DNA from: Bacteroidales bacterium
GTDB taxonomy: Bacteria; Bacteroidota; Bacteroidia; Bacteroidales; P3
DNA length: 41,057 bases
NCBI GenBank assembly: GCA_017443265.1
Contig: JAFSOU010000029.1
Location: 1 to 41,057 of the forward strand
Direction: 5' to 3'
Shown here piece by piece: positions 25,691 through 34,115 of this stretch. Numbering within the stretch: the stretch's first letter is position 1; each line of letters begins with the position of its first letter. A model generated the notes under the pieces. That model was not told the DNA's origin and did no database searches. It saw only the letters and a program-made list of their open reading frames with translations. The position numbers and the translations under genes were made by a program.

Positions 25691-26836
25691 ATGAGCAGAT
25701 TAAGAAATTTTATCGACAAAATAAAACCCAATTTCGAAAAGGGAGGGCGTTTTGCCAAGCTGCACTCCACTTTCGATGCTTTCGAGACCTTTGCCTACAC
25801 GCCCAAGACGGTTACCGCCTCGGGGTCGCATATACGCGATGCCGTGGACCTTAAACGTACTATGATTGTGGTAGTTATGGCCCTTGTGCCGGCACTCCTT
25901 TTCGGTATGTGGAATGTAGGCTTTCAGCATTTCCGCACCCTCGACCCCTCTTTGTCGCCCGCACAAAACCTCTGGGGCAACTTCTGGTACGGATTCCTTA
26001 AAGTGCTGCCTATTATAATAGTGTCGTACGTTACAGGCCTTGCCATCGAGTTCACCTTTGCGCAGATTCGCGGCCACGAGGTCAACGAAGGTTTTTTGGC
26101 CACCGGACTGCTCATCCCGCTTGTCCTGCCCGTCACCATCCCGCTGTGGCAGGTGGCTGTGGCTACGGCCTTTGCAGTGATAATAGGCAAGGAAGCCTTC
26201 GGCGGCACGGGCATGAATTTCGTCAATCCGGCACTGCTGGCACGCGCTTTCCTTTTCTTTGCCTATCCTTCGTCGATGTCGGGAAACAGTGTGTGGGTTA
26301 GCGAACCCGCCGACGCCCTTACGGGAGCCACGCCTCTTAGCTCCGTCACGACGGGACAGTGCTCCGCTTCGCTTGCCGATATGTTCTGGGGCTTTGTGCC
26401 CGGAAGCATCGGCGAGACCTGCGTGCCGGCAATACTGCTCGGAGCCCTGCTGCTGCTTGTAACAGGTGTGGCAAGCTGGCGTATAATGGCAGCTGTGCTG
26501 GCGGGAGCTATTGGCACTTCGTTGATGTTCAACGCCATAGGCGGAAGCCCCATGGCCGAGCTGCCTTTCTACTACCATCTGGTGATGGGCGGCTTCGCCT
26601 TCGGTTGCGTGTTTATGGCCACCGACCCCGTTACAGCCGCTCAGACCAATATCGGCAAATGGATTTACGGATTCCTCATCGGCTTTTTAGTGATACTCAT
26701 CCGTGTGAAAAACAGCGCCTATCCCGAAGGCATGATGCTCGCCATACTGCTGATGAACGTCTTCGCCCCCCTGATCGACTATATCGTCGTTTGGTTTAAC
26801 ATTAGAAAACGCATACGCCGTGCGGCGATTAAGTAA
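25691..26836 (+). CDS. nqrB: Na+-translocating NADH:quinone reductase subunit B
   Basis: I start it at ATG 25691 (MSRLRNFIDK), 22 bp after nqrA; a longer frame reaches back into nqrA but is not NqrB-like. The 381-residue membrane protein has about ten helices and the covalent FMN site ALTGATPLSS (flavin threonine T214). Conserved stretches include GKEAFGGTGMNFVNPALLARAF and FMATDPVTAAQT. NqrB binds FMN and riboflavin and forms part of the Na+ path. Short tandem repeats begin at its stop codon. Confidence 0.93.
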   Translation: MSRLRNFIDKIKPNFEKGGRFAKLHSTFDAFETFAYTPKTVTASGSHIRDAVDLKRTMIVVVMALVPALLFGMWNVGFQHFRTLDPSLSPAQNLWGNFWYGFLKVLPIIIVSYVTGLAIEFTFAQIRGHEVNEGFLATGLLIPLVLPVTIPLWQVAVATAFAVIIGKEAFGGTGMNFVNPALLARAFLFFAYPSSMSGNSVWVSEPADALTGATPLSSVTTGQCSASLADMFWGFVPGSIGETCVPAILLGALLLLVTGVASWRIMAAVLAGAIGTSLMFNAIGGSPMAELPFYYHLVMGGFAFGCVFMATDPVTAAQTNIGKWIYGFLIGFLVILIRVKNSAYPEGMMLAILLMNVFAPLIDYIVVWFNIRKRIRRAAIK

Positions 26837-26920
26837 TTAGTATTCAGTATTCAGTTGTCAGTAATTAGTAATCAGTTGTCAGTAATTAGTAATCAGTTGT
26901 CAGTAATTAGTATTCAGTTT
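26832..26920. repeat. 21-bp tandem repeats inside the nqr operon
   Basis: Three consecutive 21-bp units TCAGTTGTCAGTAATTAGTA(A/T) at 26851-26913 lie within a run of related heptads that starts in the nqrB stop codon. The rest of the 288-bp gap to nqrC (26921-27124) holds a second repeat family with CGAAGCGAAG and ACAAGAT units, related to sequence at 12387-12430. An apparent reading frame across it is an artefact. Confidence 0.85.
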
Positions 26921-27124
26921 AAATTAGAGCGAAGCTTTCGACGAAGTCGAAAAATAATTTACAAGATTAAAAAGATTTCGCGAAGCGAAGCTGAGCAGGA
27001 GAAAACAAAAAGATATACAGAAACTAACGAGCCGAAGGCGAGTAGGAAAACAAATAAAATCTACAATATATACAAGATCTCTTGAGCGAAGCGAAAAGGA
27101 GTTATAAAAAAGATATACAGAGTC

Positions 27125-27856
27125 ATGAAAACCAAGTTTACCAACAGATACATTATAATATATGCTGCAGTTTTGGTGGCTGTGGTTGCCGTAATACTCT
27201 CCGTGGCTAGCGAGGCACTTCGTAGCCGCAAGGAGGCCAACGCCCGCAACGAGAAAATGCAGAACATGCTCGCCGCCATAGGCGTACAAAGCGATTTGGA
27301 CAACGCCAACACCCTGTACTCCAAATACTTCGTCGAAGAACTCGCCATCGACGGCAGGGGAGAGGTGGTGGCCCGATTCCAGCCCGCCGACGCCAAGAAC
27401 GCCAAGGAGCGTCCCTTCGACATCGACGTGAAAGCACAGCTGACTTTGGCCAAGGAGGGCAAGGAGTGCCGTCTGCCGCTGTTCCGCTACCAGAAAGACG
27501 GAGCCGAGGGATATGTGGTGCCTCTGCACGGGGCAGGACTGTGGGGCCCGATTTGGGGCTATGTGGCTTTGGACGAGGATTTTACCACCGTGGTGGGTGT
27601 CTCCTTCGACCACAAGGGCGAGACCCCCGGCCTGGGAGCCAAGATAACCACCCCCGAATTCCAGAGCCAGTTTGTGGGTAAGAAGATAAAAAACTCCGAA
27701 GGGGAATTCGTCTCCGTGCAGGTGCTGAAAAACGCCGACAAAACCTCCGACAACGAGGTGGATGCCATATCCGGTGCCACCATCACCTCGTCGGGGGTGT
27801 CCGCCATGCTGAAAGACTGCCTGGAGCCATATCGCGGAAACTGGGGAAAGAAATAA
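27125..27856 (+). CDS. nqrC: Na+-translocating NADH:quinone reductase subunit C
   Basis: The 243-residue product has one N-terminal membrane helix (residues 9-30), a soluble periplasmic domain, and the covalent FMN site ISGATITSSGV (SGAT at 216-219). A helper motif GLWGPIWGYVAL precedes it, and ETPGLGAKI matches NqrC/RnfG. Next to nqrA and nqrB it is NqrC. The usual nqrD, nqrE and nqrF do not follow; the next gene has its own promoter and is unrelated, so those subunits must lie elsewhere if the complex is made. Confidence 0.93.
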   Translation: MKTKFTNRYIIIYAAVLVAVVAVILSVASEALRSRKEANARNEKMQNMLAAIGVQSDLDNANTLYSKYFVEELAIDGRGEVVARFQPADAKNAKERPFDIDVKAQLTLAKEGKECRLPLFRYQKDGAEGYVVPLHGAGLWGPIWGYVALDEDFTTVVGVSFDHKGETPGLGAKITTPEFQSQFVGKKIKNSEGEFVSVQVLKNADKTSDNEVDAISGATITSSGVSAMLKDCLEPYRGNWGKK

Positions 27857-27890
27857 TCGGGAAATATTTTGCTGTTTCGGAATATTTTTC

Positions 27891-27900
27891 TATCTTTGCA
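27891..27900 (+). promoter_or_regulatory. -7 promoter box for the lipoprotein/outer-membrane pair
   Basis: TATCTTTGCA is an exact match about 35 bp after the nqrC stop, and 84 bp before ATG 27984. It marks a separate unit from nqrABC. Confidence 0.85.
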
Positions 27901-27983
27901 GTGTCAATAATTTAAAAATCACGCAATAAACCAGACGTTTTAGTGTTGTAAATTGTAATTTTAAAAAAAACACTTCTGTTGAA

Positions 27984-28490
27984 ATGAAATTTCGTCAATA
28001 CCACAGTTTATTACTTGTGTTACTAACAGTTTTGACACTTTTTTCTTCTTGCGAATTGTCAATACAAGGTATTCGTGAAGAGTACCCGAGTTTTTGCATA
28101 TTGAAATTTAGTAACGGCGAGGATTTCTCCAACTATGTGTACTCTATCAGCTCGACTTCCAAACAGAACATCAATTCTGATCCGACAAACATTGTGGCTT
28201 TGCACGGCGGGTACTACGCTATCCAGTACGGAGTACAGGCACTTGGGGATGATGTGTTTTTCTATACAGTCTCTTACAACAATTTCGACTCGGTTTTCGA
28301 TACCTACGACCGTGATGCGAAACGTTTCTGTGCCTCGGAGAAGTCGTTCCGCAACCCGTTTGCCGAATGGTACGAAAGTTACGGATTTGGCTGTGTGCAC
28401 ACCGCCGCAGGTTGCAATGTGGACACGGTGGCTGTCAACAACGCCATCGATGAGGGCAGGATGATGGATTGTTTTGTAAAAATAAAATAG
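27984..28490 (+). CDS. Unrecognised lipoprotein, 168 residues
   Basis: A lipoprotein signal of about 25 residues ends with the lipobox LFSSC. The mature part of about 145 residues is unfamiliar and carries four cysteines (SFCILKF, KRFCASE, GCVHTAAGC), which could form disulphides. It lies 7 bp before the next gene and is probably co-expressed with it as an envelope pair. Confidence 0.7.
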   Translation: MKFRQYHSLLLVLLTVLTLFSSCELSIQGIREEYPSFCILKFSNGEDFSNYVYSISSTSKQNINSDPTNIVALHGGYYAIQYGVQALGDDVFFYTVSYNNFDSVFDTYDRDAKRFCASEKSFRNPFAEWYESYGFGCVHTAAGCNVDTVAVNNAIDEGRMMDCFVKIK

Positions 28491-28497
28491 TGCGGAT

Positions 28498-29082
28498 GTG
28501 AAAAGACGGATAGCTTTTATATTTCTGGTTTTCAGCGCACTGACAATCGTCAATTCCCAAGAAAAACAATCCAACCGTTTTGATTTGGGTGTGGGTACGG
28601 CCATCAGTAGCCAACAATTCTACAACCACACACGCGACTTTTCGTTTGTCCGGACAATATGGAAAGGCTTTGGAGTCGGTATCGGATTGAACTATACGGA
28701 GTTGAATTTTAAAACCGAGGCGGCTCTCAACAATACGACGCCAATGTTTTTTTCGCACAGCGTGTACATTGCATTCACCTATGATTATTTCATAACTCCC
28801 AAACTCGAAGTATCGCCACGTATTGCTCTTGGCTATTGCTGGCAGATGTATGTAAAACGTAACGATTATTACCGAAATCCGTTCACTGCTTATTGTCCTG
28901 CCGTTGCATTGCAGGCAAGGTATTGGTTCTCGGAGCGTTGGGGTGCTTATTTGGAATATTCTTACAGTATGCCAATGCTGTTTTCCGGTGAACCGCAGTC
29001 GTATTACGACAGTTTCTACCAGCCCCGACGGGATTTTTATTTCAACCACGACCTCAAACTCGGAATAAGTTTCCGGTTCTGA
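28498..29082 (+). CDS. Small outer-membrane beta-barrel protein (GTG start)
   Basis: The start is GTG 28498; the nearby ATG at 28496 is out of frame and runs at once into TGA. A signal peptide (about residues 1-20, ending VNSQ) precedes about 170 residues of alternating aromatic and small residues in strands (FDLGVGTAIS, VGIGLNYTELNF, VYIAFTYDYF, GAYLEYSYSM). The chain ends in GISFRF, with the terminal phenylalanine typical of barrel proteins. It is an OmpW/porin-like small barrel of unknown role. Confidence 0.72.
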   Translation: MKRRIAFIFLVFSALTIVNSQEKQSNRFDLGVGTAISSQQFYNHTRDFSFVRTIWKGFGVGIGLNYTELNFKTEAALNNTTPMFFSHSVYIAFTYDYFITPKLEVSPRIALGYCWQMYVKRNDYYRNPFTAYCPAVALQARYWFSERWGAYLEYSYSMPMLFSGEPQSYYDSFYQPRRDFYFNHDLKLGISFRF

Positions 29083-29239
29083 AATGTAAAAACTTAATAA
29101 GAAAGACAAGAACAAAAAATACATCTTTCTCATTGCAGAAATTCCGGCGTATTTCCTTGTATTTTAATATAATACAAAAATCAACATAGCGATGTAAAAA
29201 AAACTTTCAATAATATTTGCAGGAAAGCGAAAAAAATAG

Positions 29240-29249
29240 TATTTTTGCA
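29240..29249 (+). promoter_or_regulatory. -7 promoter box for the hydrogenase operon
   Basis: TATTTTTGCA is an exact match, 78 bp before ATG 29328. The operon would run to the terminator at 33885. Confidence 0.85.
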
Positions 29250-29313
29250 ATTCGAAAAAATGTTCCTTTTCGGAGCTTTTTTTAGTTAGTAAAATAATTT
29301 AATATACACAAAT

Positions 29314-29320
29314 AAAGGAG
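29314..29320 (+). promoter_or_regulatory. Strong Shine-Dalgarno site, unusual for this genome
   Basis: AAAGGAG lies 7 nt before ATG 29328, and a second strong site, GGAGG at 29726-29730, lies 7 nt before hydB. Most other genes in the window have none, so these two mark efficient translation or foreign origin. Confidence 0.8.
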
Positions 29321-29327
29321 ATTACAC

Positions 29328-29723
29328 ATGACAAAAGTAAAATCATTAGCTGAGCTGAAAGCGATGAGAGAGAAACTTCAGAACTCCCTCGACGTACGCG
29401 AGAAGAGTGAACACCCCGAATCGCTTGTTCAGGTTAAGGTTGCCATGGCTACCTGCGGTATCGCCGCCGGCGCCAAACAAGTTATGGAACACATGATGGA
29501 GAAAGCCGAAGCGCTTAAAATCCCCTGTGTTTTCACACAAACCGGATGTATGGGCTACTGCCATGCCGAACCCACCATCGAAGTGCGCGTCCCCGGCCGC
29601 GACCCCCTCGTATTCGGACACGTTGACAACAACCGTGCCGACGAAATTCTGGAAAAATACGTCCAGAACAACGAACTCGTGGAAGGCATCATACCCGTAA
29701 ACTACGAAGTTATTGACAAATAA
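29328..29723 (+). CDS. [2Fe-2S] ferredoxin-like (thioredoxin-fold) protein of the hydrogenase operon
   Basis: The 131-residue product has the thioredoxin-like [2Fe-2S] fold of the NuoE C-terminus. Its cysteines are in MATCGIAAGA, KIPCVF and QTGCMGYC. The usual second cysteine of the first pair is replaced by alanine, which is common in this hydrogenase-linked subfamily. Such proteins are encoded next to HydABC and may be a fourth, electron-transferring subunit. It lies 14 bp before hydB. Confidence 0.83.
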   Translation: MTKVKSLAELKAMREKLQNSLDVREKSEHPESLVQVKVAMATCGIAAGAKQVMEHMMEKAEALKIPCVFTQTGCMGYCHAEPTIEVRVPGRDPLVFGHVDNNRADEILEKYVQNNELVEGIIPVNYEVIDK

Positions 29724-29737
29724 TCGGAGGAAAACAC

Positions 29738-31552
29738 ATGGCAAAATATAAACTGCACGTTCTGGTTTGCGGCGGCACAGGATGCAAATCGTCCAACAGC
29801 CTGCAAATCATCGAAAATTTCAAATCCCTTATTGCTAAAAACAACCTGCAGGACGACGTTCAGGTTATCAAAACCGGATGCTTCGGTTTCTGCGAACAGG
29901 GCCCCATCGTTAAGATAATGCCCGACAACACTTTCTACACCCGCGTTAAACCCGAAGATGTGGAACGTATTGTAAACGAGCACCTCATCAAAGGACGTAA
30001 AGTCCCCGACCTGCTCTACACCAACCCCGAAAACAAAGAGCACGTGAGCGACTCCAAACACATGGATTTCTACAAAAAACAAATCCGTATCGCTCTGCGC
30101 AACTGCGGTTTCATTGATCCAGAAAACATCGACGAATGCATCTCCCGCGGCGGCTACGAAGCTCTCGGAAAATGCTTGAGCGAAATGACCCCCGAACAGG
30201 TTATCGCCGAAATGAAAGCCTCCGGACTTAGAGGCCGCGGCGGTGCCGGCTTCCCCACAGGTCTGAAATGGGAACTCTGCGCCAAAAACAAAGCCGACCA
30301 GAAATACGTTATCTGCAACGCCGATGAGGGCGACCCCGGCGCATTTATGGACCGTTCCATCCTCGAAGGCGACCCCAACAGCGTCATCGAAGCTATGGCA
30401 ATATGCGGCTACGCAATAGGAGCCACCAAAGGTCTCATCTACATCCGTGCCGAATATCCTCTGGCCATCGACCGTCTGAAAATAGCCATCCGTCAGGCCC
30501 GCGAATACGGCCTCCTCGGCGAAGACATCCTCGGCAGCGGCTTCAACTTCGACATCGAACTCCGTTACGGTGCCGGCGCATTCGTTTGCGGTGAGGAAAC
30601 AGCCCTTATCCACTCCATGGAAGGTATGCGTGGCGAACCCACACTGAAACCCCCGTTCCCCGCTGTTAGCGGATACATGGGAAAACCCTCCAACGTAAAC
30701 AATGTTGAAACCTTCGCCAACGTGCCCGTTATCATCACCAAAGGCGCTGAATGGTTCAACAAAATAGGTACCGAAAAATCCAAAGGAACCAAAGTGTTTG
30801 CTTTGGCAGGACAAATCAACAACGTAGGTCTGATCGAAGTTCCCATGGGAATCACCCTCCGCGAAATTATATACGAAATCGGCGGCGGTATCAAAGGCGG
30901 ACGCAAGTTCAAAGCCGTACAGACCGGCGGTCCTTCCGGCGGATGCTTGACCGAGAAACACCTCGACACACCTATCGACTACGAAAGCCTTATGGCAGCC
31001 GGCTCCATGATGGGCTCCGGCGGTATGGTGGTTATGGACGAGACCTCCTGCATGGTGGCTATCGCTAAATTCTACCTCGAGTTCACCTGCGAGGAAAGCT
31101 GCGGTAAATGTACACCCTGCCGCGTTGGTAACAAACGCATGTGCGAAATCCTCGACAAAATCACCAAGGGCAACGGCACAATGAAAGACCTCGAAGACCT
31201 GCGCAACCTTGCAGCAGTCATCAAAGACACCGCCCTCTGCGGACTTGGTCAGACATCGCCCAACCCCGTCCTCTCCACAATGGACAACTTTATGGACGAA
31301 TATATCGAGCACGTTCAGGACAAGAAATGCCGCGCCGGCGTTTGCAAGTCGCTGATGAGCTACGTTATCGACAAGGAAGTTTGTATCGGATGCGGCAAGT
31401 GCGCCAAAGGCTGTCCCGCCGACGCCATCACCAAGACCGAATACATCGCTCCCGGCCACAAACTGCCCTCGATGGTTATCAACTCCGAAAAATGTATCAA
31501 ATGCGGCGCTTGTATAAGCGGTTGTAAGTTTGGTGCTATTTCTGTAAAATAA
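29738..31552 (+). CDS. hydB: [FeFe] hydrogenase subunit HydB, NuoF-like flavoprotein
   Basis: The 604-residue product has an N-terminal thioredoxin-like [2Fe-2S] domain (C11, C16, C48, C52). The NuoF core carries the FMN and NADH site LRGRGGAGFPTGLKWEL and ICNADEGDPGAFMDR. An SLBB region is followed by a [4Fe-4S] site ESCGKCTPCRVG with C further on. Two C-terminal ferredoxin clusters are present (CIGCGKCAKGCP and CIKCGACISGC). This layout matches HydB of electron-bifurcating hydrogenases, where NADH electrons enter or leave. It is preceded by a strong Shine-Dalgarno site. Confidence 0.93.
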   Translation: MAKYKLHVLVCGGTGCKSSNSLQIIENFKSLIAKNNLQDDVQVIKTGCFGFCEQGPIVKIMPDNTFYTRVKPEDVERIVNEHLIKGRKVPDLLYTNPENKEHVSDSKHMDFYKKQIRIALRNCGFIDPENIDECISRGGYEALGKCLSEMTPEQVIAEMKASGLRGRGGAGFPTGLKWELCAKNKADQKYVICNADEGDPGAFMDRSILEGDPNSVIEAMAICGYAIGATKGLIYIRAEYPLAIDRLKIAIRQAREYGLLGEDILGSGFNFDIELRYGAGAFVCGEETALIHSMEGMRGEPTLKPPFPAVSGYMGKPSNVNNVETFANVPVIITKGAEWFNKIGTEKSKGTKVFALAGQINNVGLIEVPMGITLREIIYEIGGGIKGGRKFKAVQTGGPSGGCLTEKHLDTPIDYESLMAAGSMMGSGGMVVMDETSCMVAIAKFYLEFTCEESCGKCTPCRVGNKRMCEILDKITKGNGTMKDLEDLRNLAAVIKDTALCGLGQTSPNPVLSTMDNFMDEYIEHVQDKKCRAGVCKSLMSYVIDKEVCIGCGKCAKGCPADAITKTEYIAPGHKLPSMVINSEKCIKCGACISGCKFGAISVK

Positions 31553-31582
31553 ATTGGTAAAACTATTAAAAATTATTAGAAA

Positions 31583-33346
31583 ATGGTAAAATTAACGATA
31601 GATAACAAACCGGTAGAAGTAGCAGAAGGCACAACAATACTGAAAGCCGCCCGCCAAGCCGGTATCAATATTCCTACACTGTGCTATTTCGAGCTTGCAG
31701 GAATGAAATTCGAGAACAAACCCGGCGGTTGCCGTGTTTGCGTTGTAGAAGTGGAAGGCCGTCGTAACCTGGCTCCCGCTTGCGCAACAGACGTTATGGA
31801 AGGCATGGTAGTCCACACCAACAGCCCGCGCGTTATCAACGCCCGCCGCACCGTGGTTGAACTTATCCTCTCCGACCACCCCAACGACTGTCTGCAGTGC
31901 GAGAAATCCGGTGACTGCGAACTTCAGGCCCTCGCCGTGAAACTGGGTATCCGCGAAATCCCCTTCAAAGGCGAACAATCCACCTACAAAACCGACACCA
32001 CTCTCTCCGTTTACCGCGACATGAACAAGTGCGTTATGTGCCGCCGTTGCGAGACCATGTGTAACAAAATCCAGAGCGCTGGCGCGCTGTCGGGTGTCAA
32101 CCGCGGTTTCCAAGCCGTTGTTTCCCCCGCTTTCGAACAGCCTCTCGGAGAATCGTCGTGTATCAACTGCGGACAGTGCGTGCAGGTATGTCCTGTGGGT
32201 GCCCTCACCTTGGTTGACAACATCGGCGACGTTATGAAAGCCCTTGCCGATCCTAAAAAGACCGTCGTTGTTCAGACCGCTCCCGCAGTGCGCGTGGCTC
32301 TGGGCGAAGAATTCGGCATGGAGCCCGGCACCATAGTTACCGGCAATATGGCCGCCGCCCTCCGCAGAATGGGTTTCGATTATGTGTTCGACACCGACTG
32401 GAGCGCCGACCTCACCATTATGGAAGAGGGTACCGAGCTGCTGCACCGCGTAGGCAAAGTGCTCAATGGCGAAAAAGCCGTCCTGCCTCAGTTCACCAGT
32501 TGCTGCCCCGCTTGGATAGCTTTCGCTGAAAAGAACTTCCCCGACCTGCTCGACAACCTCAGCACAGCCAAATCGCCGCAGCAGATGTTCGGCGCTGCAT
32601 GCAAGAACTATTTTGCTCAGAAAATTGGCGTGAAACGCGAAGATATGGTTGTGGTATCCGTGATGCCCTGCTTGGCCAAGAAAAGCGAAGTGGCACGCGA
32701 CGAGTTCAAAGTTAACGGCGATCCCGACGTGAACTTCTCCATCTCCACCCGCGAGCTGGCACACATGATCAAGCAGTTCAACATAGACATCAACGACCTG
32801 CCCGAAGAGAACTTCGACAGCCCGCTCGGCGAATCCACCGGTGCTGCCGTTATTTTCGGCGCCACAGGCGGCGTTATGGAAGCTGCTCTGCGTACCGCTT
32901 ACGAAGTGCAGACCAAGAAAACCCTTCCGAGAATCGATTTCGAAGAAGTGCGTGGACTGGACGGCGTTAAGACAGCCACCATCGATTTCGAAGGCTTGCC
33001 CGTGAAAGTTGCCGTTTGCTACGGCCTTGCCAACGCACGTGCAATGATGGAAGAAGTACGCGGCGGCAACCCCAGAGGTTTCCACTTTATAGAGGTTATG
33101 GCTTGCCCCGGCGGTTGTATCGGCGGCGCCGGTCAGCCCTACCACCACGGCAACAGCGACATCATACGCAAACGTATGGAAGCCACCTACCGTGAAGACG
33201 CTGGCAAACCTATCCGCAAATCGCACGAAAATCCCGATATCATCGCGATATACAAGGAATACTACGGCGAACCTTGCAGCCACCTCAGCCACGAACAGCT
33301 TCACACCACATACTTCGACAGAAGCAAAAAAATCGAAGCTGAATAA
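31583..33346 (+). CDS. hydA: [FeFe] hydrogenase catalytic subunit HydA
   Basis: The 587-residue product has, in order: an N-terminal [2Fe-2S] domain (C34, C50, C53, C67) and a His-Cys3 [4Fe-4S] site (H99, C103, C106, C112). Two ferredoxin clusters follow (C150-C160 and C193-C203). The H-cluster motifs are L1 TSCCPAW (C307, C308), L2 MPCLAKKSE (C363) and L3 MACPGGCIGGAGQP (C508, C512), then the small-subunit domain. It reduces protons or oxidises H2, exchanging electrons with NADH and ferredoxin through HydB and HydC. It resembles the trimeric bifurcating group (A3); group assignment is inference. The maturases HydE, HydF and HydG are not in the window. Confidence 0.95.
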   Translation: MVKLTIDNKPVEVAEGTTILKAARQAGINIPTLCYFELAGMKFENKPGGCRVCVVEVEGRRNLAPACATDVMEGMVVHTNSPRVINARRTVVELILSDHPNDCLQCEKSGDCELQALAVKLGIREIPFKGEQSTYKTDTTLSVYRDMNKCVMCRRCETMCNKIQSAGALSGVNRGFQAVVSPAFEQPLGESSCINCGQCVQVCPVGALTLVDNIGDVMKALADPKKTVVVQTAPAVRVALGEEFGMEPGTIVTGNMAAALRRMGFDYVFDTDWSADLTIMEEGTELLHRVGKVLNGEKAVLPQFTSCCPAWIAFAEKNFPDLLDNLSTAKSPQQMFGAACKNYFAQKIGVKREDMVVVSVMPCLAKKSEVARDEFKVNGDPDVNFSISTRELAHMIKQFNIDINDLPEENFDSPLGESTGAAVIFGATGGVMEAALRTAYEVQTKKTLPRIDFEEVRGLDGVKTATIDFEGLPVKVAVCYGLANARAMMEEVRGGNPRGFHFIEVMACPGGCIGGAGQPYHHGNSDIIRKRMEATYREDAGKPIRKSHENPDIIAIYKEYYGEPCSHLSHEQLHTTYFDRSKKIEAE

Positions 33347-33379
33347 ACAAAGTGTTTACTTATTAAAATCGAATTCATT

Positions 33380-33859
33380 ATGTCAAAAATAAAATTGTCA
33401 GCTGACAAACTGAACACGATAAAGGAAATCTGCGCTTCCTTTGGAAACAAATCCGGCGAAGTTATCAACGTGCTTCACCAAGTGCAGGGTAAATTCGGCT
33501 ATCTGCCCGCCGAAGTTCAAGAGGCTGTTGCCCACGAGCTTCAGATGCCGGTGGCCAAAGTTTACGGCATTGTGTCGTTCTACTCTTTCTTCACCATGCA
33601 ACCCAAGGGCAAACACCCCATATCGATATGTCTGGGTACTGCCTGCTACGTGCGTGGCGCCGAGAAAGTGCTTGACGAATTCAAACGCCAGCTCAACATC
33701 CCCGACGGCGGTGTTACTCCCGACGGCAAGTTCTCCATCGACACACTGCGTTGCGTGGGCGCCTGCGGTCTGGCACCCGTTGCCATGATCGGCGACAAGG
33801 TGTACGGTCGTCTCACCCCCGACAAAGTGAAAGATGTTCTGGCCGAATACGCTGAATAA
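33380..33859 (+). CDS. hydC: [FeFe] hydrogenase subunit HydC, NuoE-like
   Basis: The 159-residue product is a NuoE-type protein with the helical N-terminus (VINVLHQVQGKFGYLP) and the [2Fe-2S] cysteines C84 and C89 (CLGTAC) and C125 and C129 (CVGAC). It passes electrons between HydB and HydA. It is the last gene of the operon; a perfect hairpin terminator follows 25 bp after the stop. Confidence 0.93.
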   Translation: MSKIKLSADKLNTIKEICASFGNKSGEVINVLHQVQGKFGYLPAEVQEAVAHELQMPVAKVYGIVSFYSFFTMQPKGKHPISICLGTACYVRGAEKVLDEFKRQLNIPDGGVTPDGKFSIDTLRCVGACGLAPVAMIGDKVYGRLTPDKVKDVLAEYAE

Positions 33860-33884
33860 TCTGTCAAAACTTTGACAAGACGAT

Positions 33885-33914
33885 AGAGAGGAACGGCAAC
33901 GTTCCTCTCTTTTT
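33885..33914 (+). terminator. Rho-independent terminator of the hydrogenase operon
   Basis: An 11-bp perfect stem AGAGAGGAACG / CGTTCCTCTCT has a GCAA tetraloop and is followed by TTTTC. Confidence 0.92.
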
Positions 33915-34050
33915 CTTGTTGCGGCGGATTTGATGTTCTCCGCTTCGCTATCGAAACATTCACAGAATGTTTCTTCATACGACGCAGTATAGTTTCGGGA
34001 TTTCAAATCCCAATATGCCACTGTTGCGGATTACAAATCCTCAACAACTG
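33915..34050. repeat. Palindromic repeat, family GGATTT-CAAATCC, copy 1 (long form)
   Basis: It starts CTTGTTGCGGCGGATTTG and ends CAACAACTG. It contains a hairpin GAAACATTC-aca-GAATGTTTC (33953-33973), the perfect palindrome GGGATTTCAAATCCC (about 33997-34011) and GCGGATT-aca-AATCC. Apart from the insert with the first hairpin it matches the copy at 34763-34856. It sits directly after the hydrogenase terminator and before the first small accessory gene. Confidence 0.85.
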
Positions 34051-34115
34051 GAAATTAGAGAAAAATAAAACGTCTATTCAACAAAAAATAAATGAGAAAA
34101 TAAAGCAAGAGATTA

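Noticed and set aside
26855..27085. 76-codon plus-strand frame starting MSVISNQLSVISNQ
   Set aside because: It is a translation of the 21-bp tandem repeats and adjoining repeat DNA; no promoter and no protein character.
24307..27856. Reading of the nqr genes as an Rnf complex (rnfC, rnfD, rnfG)
   Set aside because: The first product lacks RnfC ferredoxin clusters and opens like NqrA; no rnfB follows.
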